Origin: Candidatus Omnitrophota bacterium
GTDB taxonomy: Bacteria > Omnitrophota > Gorgyraeia > 1-14-0-20-64-10
Length of the DNA: 18,828 nt
Assembly (NCBI GenBank): GCA_023248095.1
Contig: JAHFFF010000008.1
Location: 1-18,828 of the forward strand
Reading direction: 5' to 3'
Part shown: positions 1-8,054 of the stretch, piece by piece
How the letters are laid out: each line of letters begins with the position of its first letter
How positions within the stretch are numbered: the stretch's first letter is position 1
The notes under the pieces: generated by a model
Told to the model about the DNA's origin: nothing
Seen by the model: only the letters and a program-made list of their open reading frames with translations
Database searches by the model: none
Position numbers and translations under genes: made by a program

Positions 1-425
1 AACGAGAAGAGCTCCTCACACGATTGCAGTACTGTCAGCGGGGGATCGTGGAGTTGATACAGATCCAGGTAGTCGGTCTGTAGCCGTAGGAGCGTTCCTT
101 CGAGCGCTCGATCCAGGTGTGTAACAGAGAAATCTTGGCCGCCATTCGGATCCGTACGGCCTCCCTTCGAGGCGATGACCACCTTTCCCCGTACATCACG
201 AAAGGCCCGGCCGATCAAACGTTCACTGTGACCGTAGCCATACAGATCCGCGGTGTCGTAGAAGGTCACCCCTTTCTCGTACGCCCGCTTCAGCGCCGCC
301 AAGGACTCTCCATCATCGGTGGAACCATATCCCACCGCCTGCCCAATCGTACCGCCGATGCCCCATCCACCGAACCCGATCTCGGACACGGTGAGGCCTG
401 TTCTTCCCAGCGGACGGTAGTTCAA
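1..425 (-). CDS. aldo/keto reductase, C-terminus beyond window
   Basis: NAD(P)H-dependent aldo/keto reductase of the TIM-barrel AKR superfamily; such enzymes reduce aldehydes or ketones to alcohols in the cytoplasm. The visible 141 codons carry the N-terminal AKR signature (NYRPLGRTGLTVSEIGFGG), the active-site segment DTADLYGYGHSE with catalytic Asp and Tyr, the Lys of VIASKGG, and the His of LYQLHDP, so the catalytic tetrad is intact. No ATG is in frame. The chosen start is TTG at 423-425, preceded by an AGGGA Shine-Dalgarno eight bases upstream; an in-frame TAA lies just before. The start is 18 bases after the stop of the radical SAM gene, so it is probably the next gene of the same operon. 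The 3' part lies outside the window. In this locus it may reduce a keto sugar, but the substrate cannot be read from sequence. Confidence 0.9.
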   Translation of the reverse strand, partial: MNYRPLGRTGLTVSEIGFGGWGIGGTIGQAVGYGSTDDGESLAALKRAYEKGVTFYDTADLYGYGHSERLIGRAFRDVRGKVVIASKGGRTDPNGGQDFSVTHLDRALEGTLLRLQTDYLDLYQLHDPPLTVLQSCEELFS

Positions 426-443
426 GAAGGTGTTCCCTAGGGG

Positions 444-2441
444 TTAGTAGTGGCCAGCTAGCTCGACCGTGACCGGCTTGTTGCCGTACATGTAGGCGCC
501 GCGCTTATTGCTGTACCAGATCACCTCTCGGCACCACTCCTCCCAGGAGGACCATCCCTGGCTTGTGCGATCAATCCAGTGCTTGGTCGGCTTGTTCTGA
601 AGAGGTGACGCCTCACCCCTGATCACCGACTGGTAAAACTCCAGGATGTTGTACGGAATCTCCAGCATCAAGTCTGAGTCCTGGAAAGGCAGCTTGATCA
701 ACCGGTGGTTGATCTCTACTGCCGACTGGAGAAGGTCGGGAGGAAGAGGCTTGCCCTTTTGCTCCAGGAAGCGTACCAACAGCCGTTCTGCCTCCTCATA
801 GAAAATCTCCAGCTTATTCTCCGTACAAAGCTTGATCAGGATGTATTCGTCCGCCGGCCACCAGATCGCCAGCCAATCCTTCGATTGGCAGTACTCAAAT
901 CCTCCCCTTTGTATGTCCTTTGCCTTCTCGATGAAAAAGTCCCGTACGGACGAAAGGATCGGGAACTCCCCGACCGGCACCTCATCCAGGAAAAGTTCAA
1001 AGAGGTCCCGGTAGGTAACCGAACAGAGTTCGTGGAGGAGCACGAACGGAATCTGAAGGATCTTGTCGAAATGGAGCAGGGCCGCCATCCAGGCGTAGGC
1101 CCGCACCCGGATCCAGTCCTGCCTCGGCATCGTGGAGGTGCCAATCACCATCTCCTGCGTTTCGTGGATCTCGCTCTCTGCGTCCTCCAGCAGTCCGTGA
1201 ATGTTCACCACTCGAATCTCGACGGTCTCCATGTCGTACCTCTTGCGGTATTCCGGATCGCCCATCTCCGCGTTCGGAAGGATCGAGAGGTTGTTGAACT
1301 GGATGCGGTTGTGTTGCCCTCTGTCGATGACCGCCGAGACCCCTTCCGCGAAGGAGGCGTACGTCTCCCCAGGCAGGCCCAGGATCAGATCGGTGTAGGT
1401 GTCCACATTGGCACGCGCGAACCTGCGCTGAAGCTCCTGATAAGTTTCCGTCGAGATGTTTCCGCGCCGAACACTGACCAGCGTTTTCGGATCCAACGAC
1501 TGCAGCGCGATGTCCACCCCTTTGTTCAGTCCCGCGTCGGAGAGGATCTTCTGGACCTCAAAGGCCCGCTCCGTCGCGTTCTTGGTGTTCTGAACCGACA
1601 TGGCATGAGGGTAACTGGTTCGCCGCTTTGCCTCCGCTACACTGCGGGCGATCTCGATGTCCCTGGGGAGCATACCGAAATTCGAGTCACAACAGAAGAT
1701 GTACTCAATCCGATTGGCCGCGAACCAGGCCACCTCTTGTTGGAGCCGTTCCAGGCTGAACTTGTACACCTTGCTCTGCGTTGCTGAGCCCCAATCGCAG
1801 AAGGTGCACGAGAAGGGACAGCCCCGGTTGGTCTCCCAAAGCCCGATCCAGTGCTCCTGAGGATGGGTCTTCATCAGGCCATCAAAGGTTCCCACTAGGA
1901 AGGGGGAGGGCACCGAATCCAGATCGTCAATCCTGGGAGCCCTTGGCGTAATCACGTGTCCTCCATCCCTCCGGATGAAGCTAATGCCTTGTACCTCCTC
2001 CCAGGATCTGGAGCGGGTTCTCTCCAGGATCTCGACCGTCACCCGTTCCCCCTCCCCCATGCAGGCCACATCGATGAAAGGATGCTCTCGCATGAAGCGC
2101 TCGTTTTCCTCCAGCCGAACCGGTACGTGGGGTCCACCAAAAACCGTGACGGTCTGCGGACTCGCTTCTTTTAGCAGCCTCGCCACCTCCAGGGAGATCC
2201 GGATGTTCCATACGTAGACACTGAACAACACCGCGTCTGTCCCTAGCAGCTTTTGCACCGCGTCCCGGACGGGCATCCGAGTGTAGAGGGGCAGCTGAAA
2301 CTCGAACGCCTCGGGTTGCCTCAGATGCTTCTGGGCATAGGCCTGCAGCATCCCGATGGACAAAGGCAGGTAGTTCTGACCCGAGAAGGAGTTGTTGATT
2401 TGCACCAGCCCGACTTTCAAGGGACGGCAGAGATTCTCCAC
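444..2441 (-). CDS. B12-binding-domain radical SAM protein (CDWG type)
   Basis: Radical SAM enzyme of 665 residues with an N-terminal cobalamin-binding-like domain (about residues 8-150, with FGGPHVPVRLEE and ACMGEGE as typical landmarks) followed by a radical SAM barrel. The 4Fe-4S cluster cysteines are Cys208, Cys212 and Cys215 in RGCPFSCTFCDWG. The B12 domain lacks an obvious DxHxxG motif, which is common in this class (base-off binding). About 250 C-terminal residues beyond the barrel match nothing I recognise. The start is GTG at 2439-2441, with AGGTG seven bases upstream; this ribosome site lies at the very end of the GHMP kinase gene, whose stop is four bases away, so the two are probably co-translated. 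Relatives methylate unactivated carbons or rearrange substrates by radical chemistry. In this cluster a C-methylation or radical modification of a sugar or lipid carrier is plausible, but the substrate is unknown. Confidence 0.88.
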   Translation of the reverse strand: MENLCRPLKVGLVQINNSFSGQNYLPLSIGMLQAYAQKHLRQPEAFEFQLPLYTRMPVRDAVQKLLGTDAVLFSVYVWNIRISLEVARLLKEASPQTVTVFGGPHVPVRLEENERFMREHPFIDVACMGEGERVTVEILERTRSRSWEEVQGISFIRRDGGHVITPRAPRIDDLDSVPSPFLVGTFDGLMKTHPQEHWIGLWETNRGCPFSCTFCDWGSATQSKVYKFSLERLQQEVAWFAANRIEYIFCCDSNFGMLPRDIEIARSVAEAKRRTSYPHAMSVQNTKNATERAFEVQKILSDAGLNKGVDIALQSLDPKTLVSVRRGNISTETYQELQRRFARANVDTYTDLILGLPGETYASFAEGVSAVIDRGQHNRIQFNNLSILPNAEMGDPEYRKRYDMETVEIRVVNIHGLLEDAESEIHETQEMVIGTSTMPRQDWIRVRAYAWMAALLHFDKILQIPFVLLHELCSVTYRDLFELFLDEVPVGEFPILSSVRDFFIEKAKDIQRGGFEYCQSKDWLAIWWPADEYILIKLCTENKLEIFYEEAERLLVRFLEQKGKPLPPDLLQSAVEINHRLIKLPFQDSDLMLEIPYNILEFYQSVIRGEASPLQNKPTKHWIDRTSQGWSSWEEWCREVIWYSNKRGAYMYGNKPVTVELAGHY

Positions 2442-2445
2442 GGCA

Positions 2446-3519
2446 TCACACCTTTAATATCATCGCGTCGCGTGTTTGTCTCGTTTCACCATCTGCCTTC
2501 CGATCAGCCACCTCCTTCGGGGCTTGATACAGGCTGTCGGGATTGTAGAAAATGATCTGGCTTCCGGAATTCTCAAATCGGAAAGGCACGTGCAGGAGGT
2601 TCTTCAACGCCTGGCCGATCTTTTGCTTCTGCTCCGGTCGCACAAACAACAGAAGGAATCCTCCCCCCCCAGCACCCAGCAGCTTTCCACCCAGGGCTCC
2701 TGCCCTGCAGGCAACCTCATAAATGGAGTCGACCAGAGGTGTCGAGATCATCCGGGTAAGGCTCCGCTTGATCCGCCAACTTTCGTCAAGCAGCCTCCCC
2801 AAATCCTCCAGATCCCCACGTCCCTGAAGAATCTCAATCGCCCTCTCCACCGTCTGCCGGATCAGCCGCAATTCCTCTTTCTTCTTCGAGGTTGCACGGA
2901 TCTGTTCCCCTGCAATCTCTGAGGCAGTTCGGGAGATCCCGGTGAAGACAAGCAAAAAGTGATCCTGGAGGCGAGCCAGGAGCTCTGGTTCCATGAGGAT
3001 AGGAGAAACGCGAATGGCTCCGTCCGTGAGGAAATCGATCCGGTTGAATCCACCGAAGGCCGAGATGACCTGATCCTGACTTCCGACATTCTCTCCTAGG
3101 AGCCCCTGCTCAACGTGAATAGCATCTAGCGCCAGTTGCATTTTCTGAGGCATGATCCCCTTGAGCCCGTACAGGGCGTGCAGGAGCCCCACCGTGAAGG
3201 CGGAGCTGGAACCCAGACCGGTCCGCGCAGGCAGATCTCCCTGGTGATGCAGATCAATTCCCTGGTCGATCCCCAGGAAATTCAAGGCCACCCGCGCCGC
3301 GGGATGTTCGATTTCGGAGTTATCCTGCACCAACTCGATCTTCGACCAGCTGATCCTGCTTCGATAGTCGAAGAACGGGGGAAGCCAGCGGCAGGAGATG
3401 TAGCAGTATTTATTGATCGAGGTCGACAGCACGGCACCCCCTTCCTCCCGGTACCAAGCGGGATAATCGGTCCCGCCCCCGAAGAGAGAGATCCGAAAGG
3501 GCGTGCGGCTCATAATCAT
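2446..3519 (-). CDS. GHMP kinase, sugar kinase of the heptose-7-phosphate kinase (HddA) type
   Basis: Sugar kinase of the GHMP fold (357 residues). It opens with SRTPFRISLFGGGTDYPAW, the HddA/fucokinase-type N-terminus. The ATP-binding glycine-rich loop is LPARTGLGSSSAFTVGLL at about 97-113, and the third GHMP motif is LLGAGGGGFLLLF at about 280-292. HddA phosphorylates D-glycero-D-manno-heptose 7-phosphate at the anomeric position, giving the 1,7-bisphosphate on the way to GDP-heptose. This family also covers kinases for other sugars, so the substrate is not certain. The start ATG at 3517-3519 overlaps the TGA of the preceding radical SAM gene (ATGA), with a good AAGGTGG site four bases upstream. 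The HddC-like nucleotidyltransferase at 10199-11608 is the logical partner for the next activation step. Residues after about 330 form a charged tail unlikely to be catalytic. Confidence 0.88.
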   Translation of the reverse strand: MIMSRTPFRISLFGGGTDYPAWYREEGGAVLSTSINKYCYISCRWLPPFFDYRSRISWSKIELVQDNSEIEHPAARVALNFLGIDQGIDLHHQGDLPARTGLGSSSAFTVGLLHALYGLKGIMPQKMQLALDAIHVEQGLLGENVGSQDQVISAFGGFNRIDFLTDGAIRVSPILMEPELLARLQDHFLLVFTGISRTASEIAGEQIRATSKKKEELRLIRQTVERAIEILQGRGDLEDLGRLLDESWRIKRSLTRMISTPLVDSIYEVACRAGALGGKLLGAGGGGFLLLFVRPEQKQKIGQALKNLLHVPFRFENSGSQIIFYNPDSLYQAPKEVADRKADGETRQTRDAMILKV

Positions 3520-5072
3520 CGGTCCACCTTCACAGAGAGTGTGGGGTTGGCCGGCTGGACGGCGGATGACCCGTTTTCGCGTACGTGCTTGCGCCGCAAG
3601 GGAACAGTTGTCATTTTCCGGATGTGCTGAACCACTTCCTCACCGAACTTCTCCCGCATCATCTCCAGATACCTTGGGCCTGTAAAGTAAATCCTCCATG
3701 CCCTGTCCCGGAAGGCCAGGACCTCGCTTGCCATCAGATGTTCCGTCGGCAGGGGAAGCTGCTCGTACGAATGCTGCGAGAAGTCGTGCCACTTTTCAGG
3801 CAGCGCCCAGCCCCGCTCCACAGCCAAGCTGTAAAGCTTCGATCCAGGGTAGGCCATGGCGCAGTAGAGGTTGGCCATCTCGCAATTCAGTTCCACCGCC
3901 AGATCCAAGGTCTCCTGCATCGACTCGGCCGTATCATCCGGCAAGCCGAAGATGTAATTCCCGATGACGTTAATCCCGGCCTCCTTGATCCTCTGCACGA
4001 TCGCGCGGATGTCGTCCTCCTGAAAACGTCCCTTCTGCACCCCGTCCCGCACGTGCTTGCTGCCGGACTCGATCCCCAGCGCCAACCAATTGAAGCCGGC
4101 CTTCTTGAGTTTGTCCAACATGCGCTCCTTGACCGTGTCCACACGCGCATAAGCCCAGAAGTTGAATTTGTAACCACGCTCTATGATCCGATCACACAAC
4201 TCCGTCAAGTGGCGTTCGTTCAAGACGAACATCTCATCCGCGATCTTGACGTTTTCCACGTGGTATCGATTGGCGAGGATCTCCATCTCACCCAGGATGA
4301 ACTCAGGATCCCAACAACGAATGGTAGACCGTCCGAAGGGTGCATTGATGCAACAGAAGGTGCACCGGAAGGGACACCCCAGGCTGGTGTAGAGGGAGGC
4401 ATAAGGCTTTCGGTCATGGATGTGGGCGAAGCTGTGCCAGTTGTGCGCCCGGTACCTTTGCATGGGCAGCAGATCCCACGCCATGCCCGGTAAGGTCCGG
4501 GACAGTTCCTCCTGGGGGATGACCGGCACCTCCATCGTAAAGGCAGGTAATCCGTCCTTCCAGTACCACAACCCCGGGACATGGGCCAAATCCGACCCGC
4601 TTGCGAGATCGGGAATCTGCAGGAGGGCATCCAACGTCCGGGGGCCCTCCCCCTGGCAGACGAAATCGGCTCCGGATTCACGCAGCGTCCTTTCCGGCAG
4701 GGCGGAGGGATGCCCTCCAATCATCACGATCCTGAGTGTGCCATCCACCTGCTTCAACTGCGAGGCGATCTCGTTCGCCATGGTCATGTTCTGGGTCGAG
4801 GCGGAAGGTTGTTGCCCATAGACGACCGTGGCCACAAGCCTCGGGTGCGCCTGGATTGCCCTTTCTCCGATTTCCTGAGCGCTCAGCCCCTCACCCTCTT
4901 GGTCAATGAGGTCTACCGCATATCCCCGGGCGCGGGCAAAGTTTGCCAACAAGGCACCCCAGATGGGTGGTTCTATGGCAGCGTACTCGGTGGCGAGATC
5001 CTGGTAAATGATTCGATTATTCCCAGGGCATACGATGAGCAGATCTACACCCGTCTTACGATTTGCTGGCAT
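3516..5072 (-). CDS. B12-binding-domain radical SAM protein
   Basis: Radical SAM enzyme of 518 residues. An N-terminal cobalamin-binding-like domain spans about residues 10-150 (VCPGNNR at the start, MIGGHPSALPERTL and VCQGEGP near its end). The radical SAM barrel begins near 225, with cluster cysteines 233, 237 and 240 in SLGCPFRCTFC. Later barrel landmarks LALGIESGSKHVRDGV and VIGNYIFGLPDDT are present, so the enzyme looks complete. The ATG start at 5070-5072 has no clear Shine-Dalgarno; a candidate promoter lies so close that the transcript could be nearly leaderless. The gene sits 48 bases behind the SDR epimerase and shares an ATGA overlap with the GHMP kinase downstream. It differs clearly from the radical SAM proteins at 444-2441 and 11683-13245, so they are not recent duplicates. 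Its substrate is unknown; C-methylation or radical rearrangement of a sugar or lipid is an inference from the family and context. Confidence 0.88.
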   Translation of the reverse strand: MPANRKTGVDLLIVCPGNNRIIYQDLATEYAAIEPPIWGALLANFARARGYAVDLIDQEGEGLSAQEIGERAIQAHPRLVATVVYGQQPSASTQNMTMANEIASQLKQVDGTLRIVMIGGHPSALPERTLRESGADFVCQGEGPRTLDALLQIPDLASGSDLAHVPGLWYWKDGLPAFTMEVPVIPQEELSRTLPGMAWDLLPMQRYRAHNWHSFAHIHDRKPYASLYTSLGCPFRCTFCCINAPFGRSTIRCWDPEFILGEMEILANRYHVENVKIADEMFVLNERHLTELCDRIIERGYKFNFWAYARVDTVKERMLDKLKKAGFNWLALGIESGSKHVRDGVQKGRFQEDDIRAIVQRIKEAGINVIGNYIFGLPDDTAESMQETLDLAVELNCEMANLYCAMAYPGSKLYSLAVERGWALPEKWHDFSQHSYEQLPLPTEHLMASEVLAFRDRAWRIYFTGPRYLEMMREKFGEEVVQHIRKMTTVPLRRKHVRENGSSAVQPANPTLSVKVDR

Positions 5073-5080
5073 GACTAATT

Positions 5081-5109
5081 ATTCTATGGTAATGCCGATC
5101 GACGGGCAA
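5081..5109 (-). promoter_or_regulatory. candidate sigma70-like promoter for the downstream block
   Basis: On the minus strand a -35-like TTGCCC (plus 5104-5109, 4 of 6 consensus) is followed after 17 bases by a -10-like TAGAAT (plus 5081-5086, 5 of 6). Transcription would begin within a few bases of the ATG at 5072, giving an almost leaderless message, which fits the missing Shine-Dalgarno there. The -35 box lies in the loop of a short inverted repeat, ATCGA-N7-TCGAT (5098-5114). The neighbouring genes could equally be read through from upstream, so this is a weak call. Confidence 0.35.
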
Positions 5110-5120
5110 TCGATTTCTTT

Positions 5121-6056
5121 CTACGAGACATTGGAATGCCCGCTCTTCCGGATGATCCGATAACCCTTGATGAGTTCCTGGATCCCCTGCTGCAACGACA
5201 CGGTTGGCCTAAAGCCAGTTCCCTCGATCCTCTCATTGCTGACGATGTAGTCCCGTTTGTCAGGATCCTCCCCCACCGCAGCCTCGGTCACGTAGAAGTT
5301 CGGCACCTGTTTCTTGATTTCCTCGCACAACTCTCTCTTGGAGAGGTTTGCCTCACTTAAACCCACGTTGTAAGGACGGCCCTTCATGGTTTCAAAGTTC
5401 CGAATCGCGTGCAGGAAGGCCCTCGCCACGTCACGAACGTGGATGTAATTCCTTTTGAAATCAGCCTGGAAGAGAACGACGAACCCATCGGAGACCGCCC
5501 GGTAGACAAAGTCGTTGACCAGCAGATCCAGCCGCATCCGGGGACTGATTCCGAAAACTGTTGCCAGGCGGAAGGTCAGGCTGTTCCCTCCCTCCAGCAC
5601 AATCTGCTCAGCCTCCACCTTCAGCCGCCCGTACGTTGTCAGCGGCCTCAGAGGGGTCTCCTCGCTGCAATGGAGGCCTTTCTGCCCGATCCCGTAGCCG
5701 CTGTTGGTCGTTGGAAAGATGACCCTCTGTTGCGGAGAGCGCAGCTCCATCACAAGCCGAACCGCATCCCGATTGACCGCCTGAGCCTCCCAAGGATCCC
5801 GTTCGCACAGCGGAGCACCCGTCAGACACGCCAGCGGCAGGATCCAATCCGCATCCTTCATGCATTCCGCCATAAGGGAACGGTCCCGAGCGTCTCCACG
5901 CGCGATGGAAAACCCAGGATGATGGCAGCAGTCCAGCAAGGGAGCCTGCTGGTACATGAAATTGTCCACCACCTGAACTCGGAACCCCTCCGCCAGCAGG
6001 GTCGGAACGAGAACCGACCCGAGGTATCCGGCTCCACCCGTCACAAGAACCTTCAT
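5121..6056 (-). CDS. NAD-dependent epimerase/dehydratase (extended SDR)
   Basis: Nucleotide-sugar enzyme of the extended short-chain dehydrogenase family, 311 residues. The N-terminus MKVLVTGGAGYLGS holds the GxxGxxG NAD(P)-binding loop at residues 7-13. The catalytic site is TTNSGYG (116-122) with the YxxxK pair Tyr142 and Lys146 in TTYGRLKVEAE. C-terminal substrate-domain landmarks RNYIHVRDVARAF and YNVGLSEANLSK are present. Members epimerise, reduce or dehydrate NDP-linked sugars; I cannot tell which. An in-frame extension reaches 6221, but it has no SDR similarity and lies wholly within the preceding gene. The ATG at 6054-6056 is right because it overlaps the upstream TGA as ATGA and immediately precedes the Rossmann motif. 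It probably acts on the same nucleotide sugar as the GDP-fucose-synthase-like enzyme before it, or reduces the product of the TPP enzyme. Confidence 0.9.
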   Translation of the reverse strand: MKVLVTGGAGYLGSVLVPTLLAEGFRVQVVDNFMYQQAPLLDCCHHPGFSIARGDARDRSLMAECMKDADWILPLACLTGAPLCERDPWEAQAVNRDAVRLVMELRSPQQRVIFPTTNSGYGIGQKGLHCSEETPLRPLTTYGRLKVEAEQIVLEGGNSLTFRLATVFGISPRMRLDLLVNDFVYRAVSDGFVVLFQADFKRNYIHVRDVARAFLHAIRNFETMKGRPYNVGLSEANLSKRELCEEIKKQVPNFYVTEAAVGEDPDKRDYIVSNERIEGTGFRPTVSLQQGIQELIKGYRIIRKSGHSNVS

Positions 6057-7000
6057 CGTACAGATCCCAAGACGCCTGAATCCGTTCTCTGCTTCTGGAA
6101 CCAGCGATAGGTCCGTTGCAATCCCTCTTTGAGTCCGACCTTCGGCATCCACCCCAAGGATCGAATCTCCGAGGAGTCCAGCCGCTTCTCCGGTGCTCCA
6201 TCCGGCCGTGAGCGGTCCCACTCGATTCGCCCGCAGTAACCCACTACCTCAGCGCACCTCTCTGCCAGTTGTCCAATGGAGCAGATCTCACCCGCTCCGA
6301 TGTTCACCGGGCCGGCATCGGCGTATCGATCCAGCAGGAGTTCGCAGGCCTCCGCCAGGTCGTCCGCATAGATGAATTCCCGCCGAGGATTCCCCGTTCC
6401 CCAAAGCGTCACCGTCGTCTTCCCCGCCTCCTTGGCCTCGTGCACCCGCCGCAGAAGTGCAGATAACACGTGCCCCTCCTGCAGGTCAAAATTATCCCCT
6501 GGGCCGTAGACGGTGCAAGGGATCGCGTTGACGAATCGGGTACCGTACTGCCGGTTGTAGGCGTCGCAGAGCCTCATCCCTGCCAGCTTGGCCAATGCGT
6601 ACGGCTCGCTGGTCGGTTCCATCTTGCCGGCCATCAAATGCTCGGGCCGCATGGGCTGAGGGCAATCCTTCGGATAGACGCAGCCGCTGCCGAAATTCAG
6701 AAGCCGTTGAACCCCCGTTTTCCAGCTGGCGTGGATCACATTGGCCTCAATCATCAAGTTGTCGTACAGAAACTCTGCCGGCCGACGCATGTTCGCAGAG
6801 ATCCCACCGACCAGGCCCGCCGCCAACATCACCCCCTCCGGACGTTCCCGTTCCAGGAATGCCTGCACGGCTCGGCTGTCCCGAAGATCCAGCTGAGAAC
6901 TTGCCGCCGTGATCACCCGACAGCCTGCCCGATCGCTGAGGTGCCTCACCATCGCCGATCCCACCAGCCCTGTGTGGCCGGCGATGTACAGACTCCGCAT
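6053..7000 (-). CDS. fcl: GDP-L-fucose synthase-like epimerase/reductase
   Basis: Member of the GDP-L-fucose synthase family (GMER, Fcl/WcaG), 315 residues, close to the usual 310-320. The family converts GDP-4-keto-6-deoxy-mannose to GDP-L-fucose by 3,5-epimerisation and 4-reduction with NADPH. Visible motifs are IAGHTGLVGSA (Rossmann loop, 6-16), GSGCVYP with Cys107, Tyr134 and Lys138 in EPYALAK, and His177 in GHVLSAL; Cys and His correspond to the epimerisation residues and both are kept. A start 30 bases further upstream (7030) is possible, but the ATG at 7000 places the Rossmann strand at the normal position and follows the preceding TAG by one base, with AAGGGA about ten bases upstream. 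No GDP-mannose 4,6-dehydratase is in the window, so the true substrate may be another GDP-linked sugar such as a 6-deoxy-heptose; related WcaG proteins act in heptose pathways. Confidence 0.88.
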   Translation of the reverse strand: MRSLYIAGHTGLVGSAMVRHLSDRAGCRVITAASSQLDLRDSRAVQAFLERERPEGVMLAAGLVGGISANMRRPAEFLYDNLMIEANVIHASWKTGVQRLLNFGSGCVYPKDCPQPMRPEHLMAGKMEPTSEPYALAKLAGMRLCDAYNRQYGTRFVNAIPCTVYGPGDNFDLQEGHVLSALLRRVHEAKEAGKTTVTLWGTGNPRREFIYADDLAEACELLLDRYADAGPVNIGAGEICSIGQLAERCAEVVGYCGRIEWDRSRPDGAPEKRLDSSEIRSLGWMPKVGLKEGLQRTYRWFQKQRTDSGVLGSVR

Positions 7001-7001
7001 G

Positions 7002-8054
7002 CTAGAAGGGTCCCTTGAATCGCTGCTCATAGCTGTAGAAACTTTCCCTGCTCAGATCGGTCTCGGACAACCCCATCATCCTTTCGGAAGTCCGGATGAT
7101 GTCGACCGCGGAGGGGTAGAATTGGTTCTCCAACGGCCGCGTCGTGGGGCACGGCACGTGAGCGAATCCGAGCCGCTCCACCGGGTGTCGCAGCGAACCG
7201 AAGCAGGCGCGCGAGACCGTGTCCGCCAGCTCCGCTGAGAAACCACAGAAGGACCAATCGTAATCCGCGACCAAACAACGCCTGGTCTTGCGCACCGACT
7301 CGATCAGAAGATCCGGCTCCAGCGGCGAGACGGTGCGAACGTTGATCACCTCCAGCTCAATGCCTCGTCGAGCGAGCACCTCCGCTGCCTTCATCGCCTC
7401 AACATTCATCCAGGAGGTGCTTAACACCGTGACTGCGTCGCCTGTCCGCAGAAGCTCCGCCGGGCCGATGGGAACCAAACGGTCTTCATCCACCTCTCCC
7501 TCGACATCGTAGAGCCAGCGGTGTTCTAACAACAGCACCGGATTATCATCGCGGATGGCGGACCGGAGAAGCCCGTAGGCATCCTGCGGGCTGGTTGGAA
7601 GGGCCACCTTCAACCCCGGGATGTGGGCGAAAATCCCGTGCATCGATTTGCTGTGTTGCGCGGACTGTCCCCAACCCCGCCCAATGATTGCACGAATCAC
7701 CAGAGGGACGCGCAGACGCCCCCCACTCATGTAGCGCACATTGGAAACCATGTTGACCAGCTGATTCATGCCCAACAGTAGGAAGTCAGCCCGGATATGG
7801 ACATGGACCGGCCGCAGACCGGCCAACGCAGCACCCAGGGCCACCCCCGTCATTCCCTCCTCCGACAGAGGGGTACCGAAACAGCGGGTCGGCCCGAATT
7901 GTTCCAATAAGCCGACTGTACTCCCAAAGATCCGCTTGTGGTCAGGCACATCCAATCCGAACACAAAGACGGAGGGATCCTCCTCCATCTCGCGCCGCAG
8001 GCCAAGAGCCAACGCCTCCCGGAAGGTCATCAGAGAACTGCGCGTGGTGCTCAT
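7002..8054 (-). CDS. thiamine diphosphate-dependent E1 component, beta subunit
   Basis: Beta subunit (350 residues) of a two-subunit TPP enzyme in the pyruvate/acetoin dehydrogenase E1 family. It provides the Glu that activates the thiazolium cofactor: Glu65 (or 66) in TPLSEEGMTGVALGAALAGLRPV. His134 and His139 in the GQSAQHSKSMHGIF segment match the conserved active-site histidines of E1 beta, and a transketolase C-terminal domain follows (RTGDAVTVLSTSWM onward). The ATG at 8052-8054 overlaps the alpha-subunit TGA as ATGA, implying balanced co-translation; no separate Shine-Dalgarno is visible. No lipoyl E2 or E3 dehydrogenase gene is nearby, so this is unlikely to belong to a housekeeping complex. 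Placement between a PLP sugar dehydratase and SDR reductases suggests transfer of a decarboxylated keto acid unit onto a sugar. Confidence 0.92.
   Translation of the reverse strand: MSTTRSSLMTFREALALGLRREMEEDPSVFVFGLDVPDHKRIFGSTVGLLEQFGPTRCFGTPLSEEGMTGVALGAALAGLRPVHVHIRADFLLLGMNQLVNMVSNVRYMSGGRLRVPLVIRAIIGRGWGQSAQHSKSMHGIFAHIPGLKVALPTSPQDAYGLLRSAIRDDNPVLLLEHRWLYDVEGEVDEDRLVPIGPAELLRTGDAVTVLSTSWMNVEAMKAAEVLARRGIELEVINVRTVSPLEPDLLIESVRKTRRCLVADYDWSFCGFSAELADTVSRACFGSLRHPVERLGFAHVPCPTTRPLENQFYPSAVDIIRTSERMMGLSETDLSRESFYSYEQRFKGPF

Noticed and set aside
705..1787. Long plus-strand open frame of 360 codons
   Set aside because: It is antisense to the radical SAM gene at 444-2441, has no recognisable domain and shows the Arg/Pro/His-rich composition typical of shadow frames in GC-rich DNA.
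3585..4493. Plus-strand open frame of 302 codons
   Set aside because: Antisense to the well-supported radical SAM gene at 3516-5072, with no family signature.
5409..6110. Plus-strand open frame of 233 codons
   Set aside because: Antisense to the SDR epimerase; composition and lack of motifs mark it as a shadow.
6057..6221. N-terminal extension of the SDR epimerase frame
   Set aside because: It lies entirely within the GDP-fucose-synthase-like gene and precedes the Rossmann motif with unrelated sequence; the ATG at 6056 fits the family.
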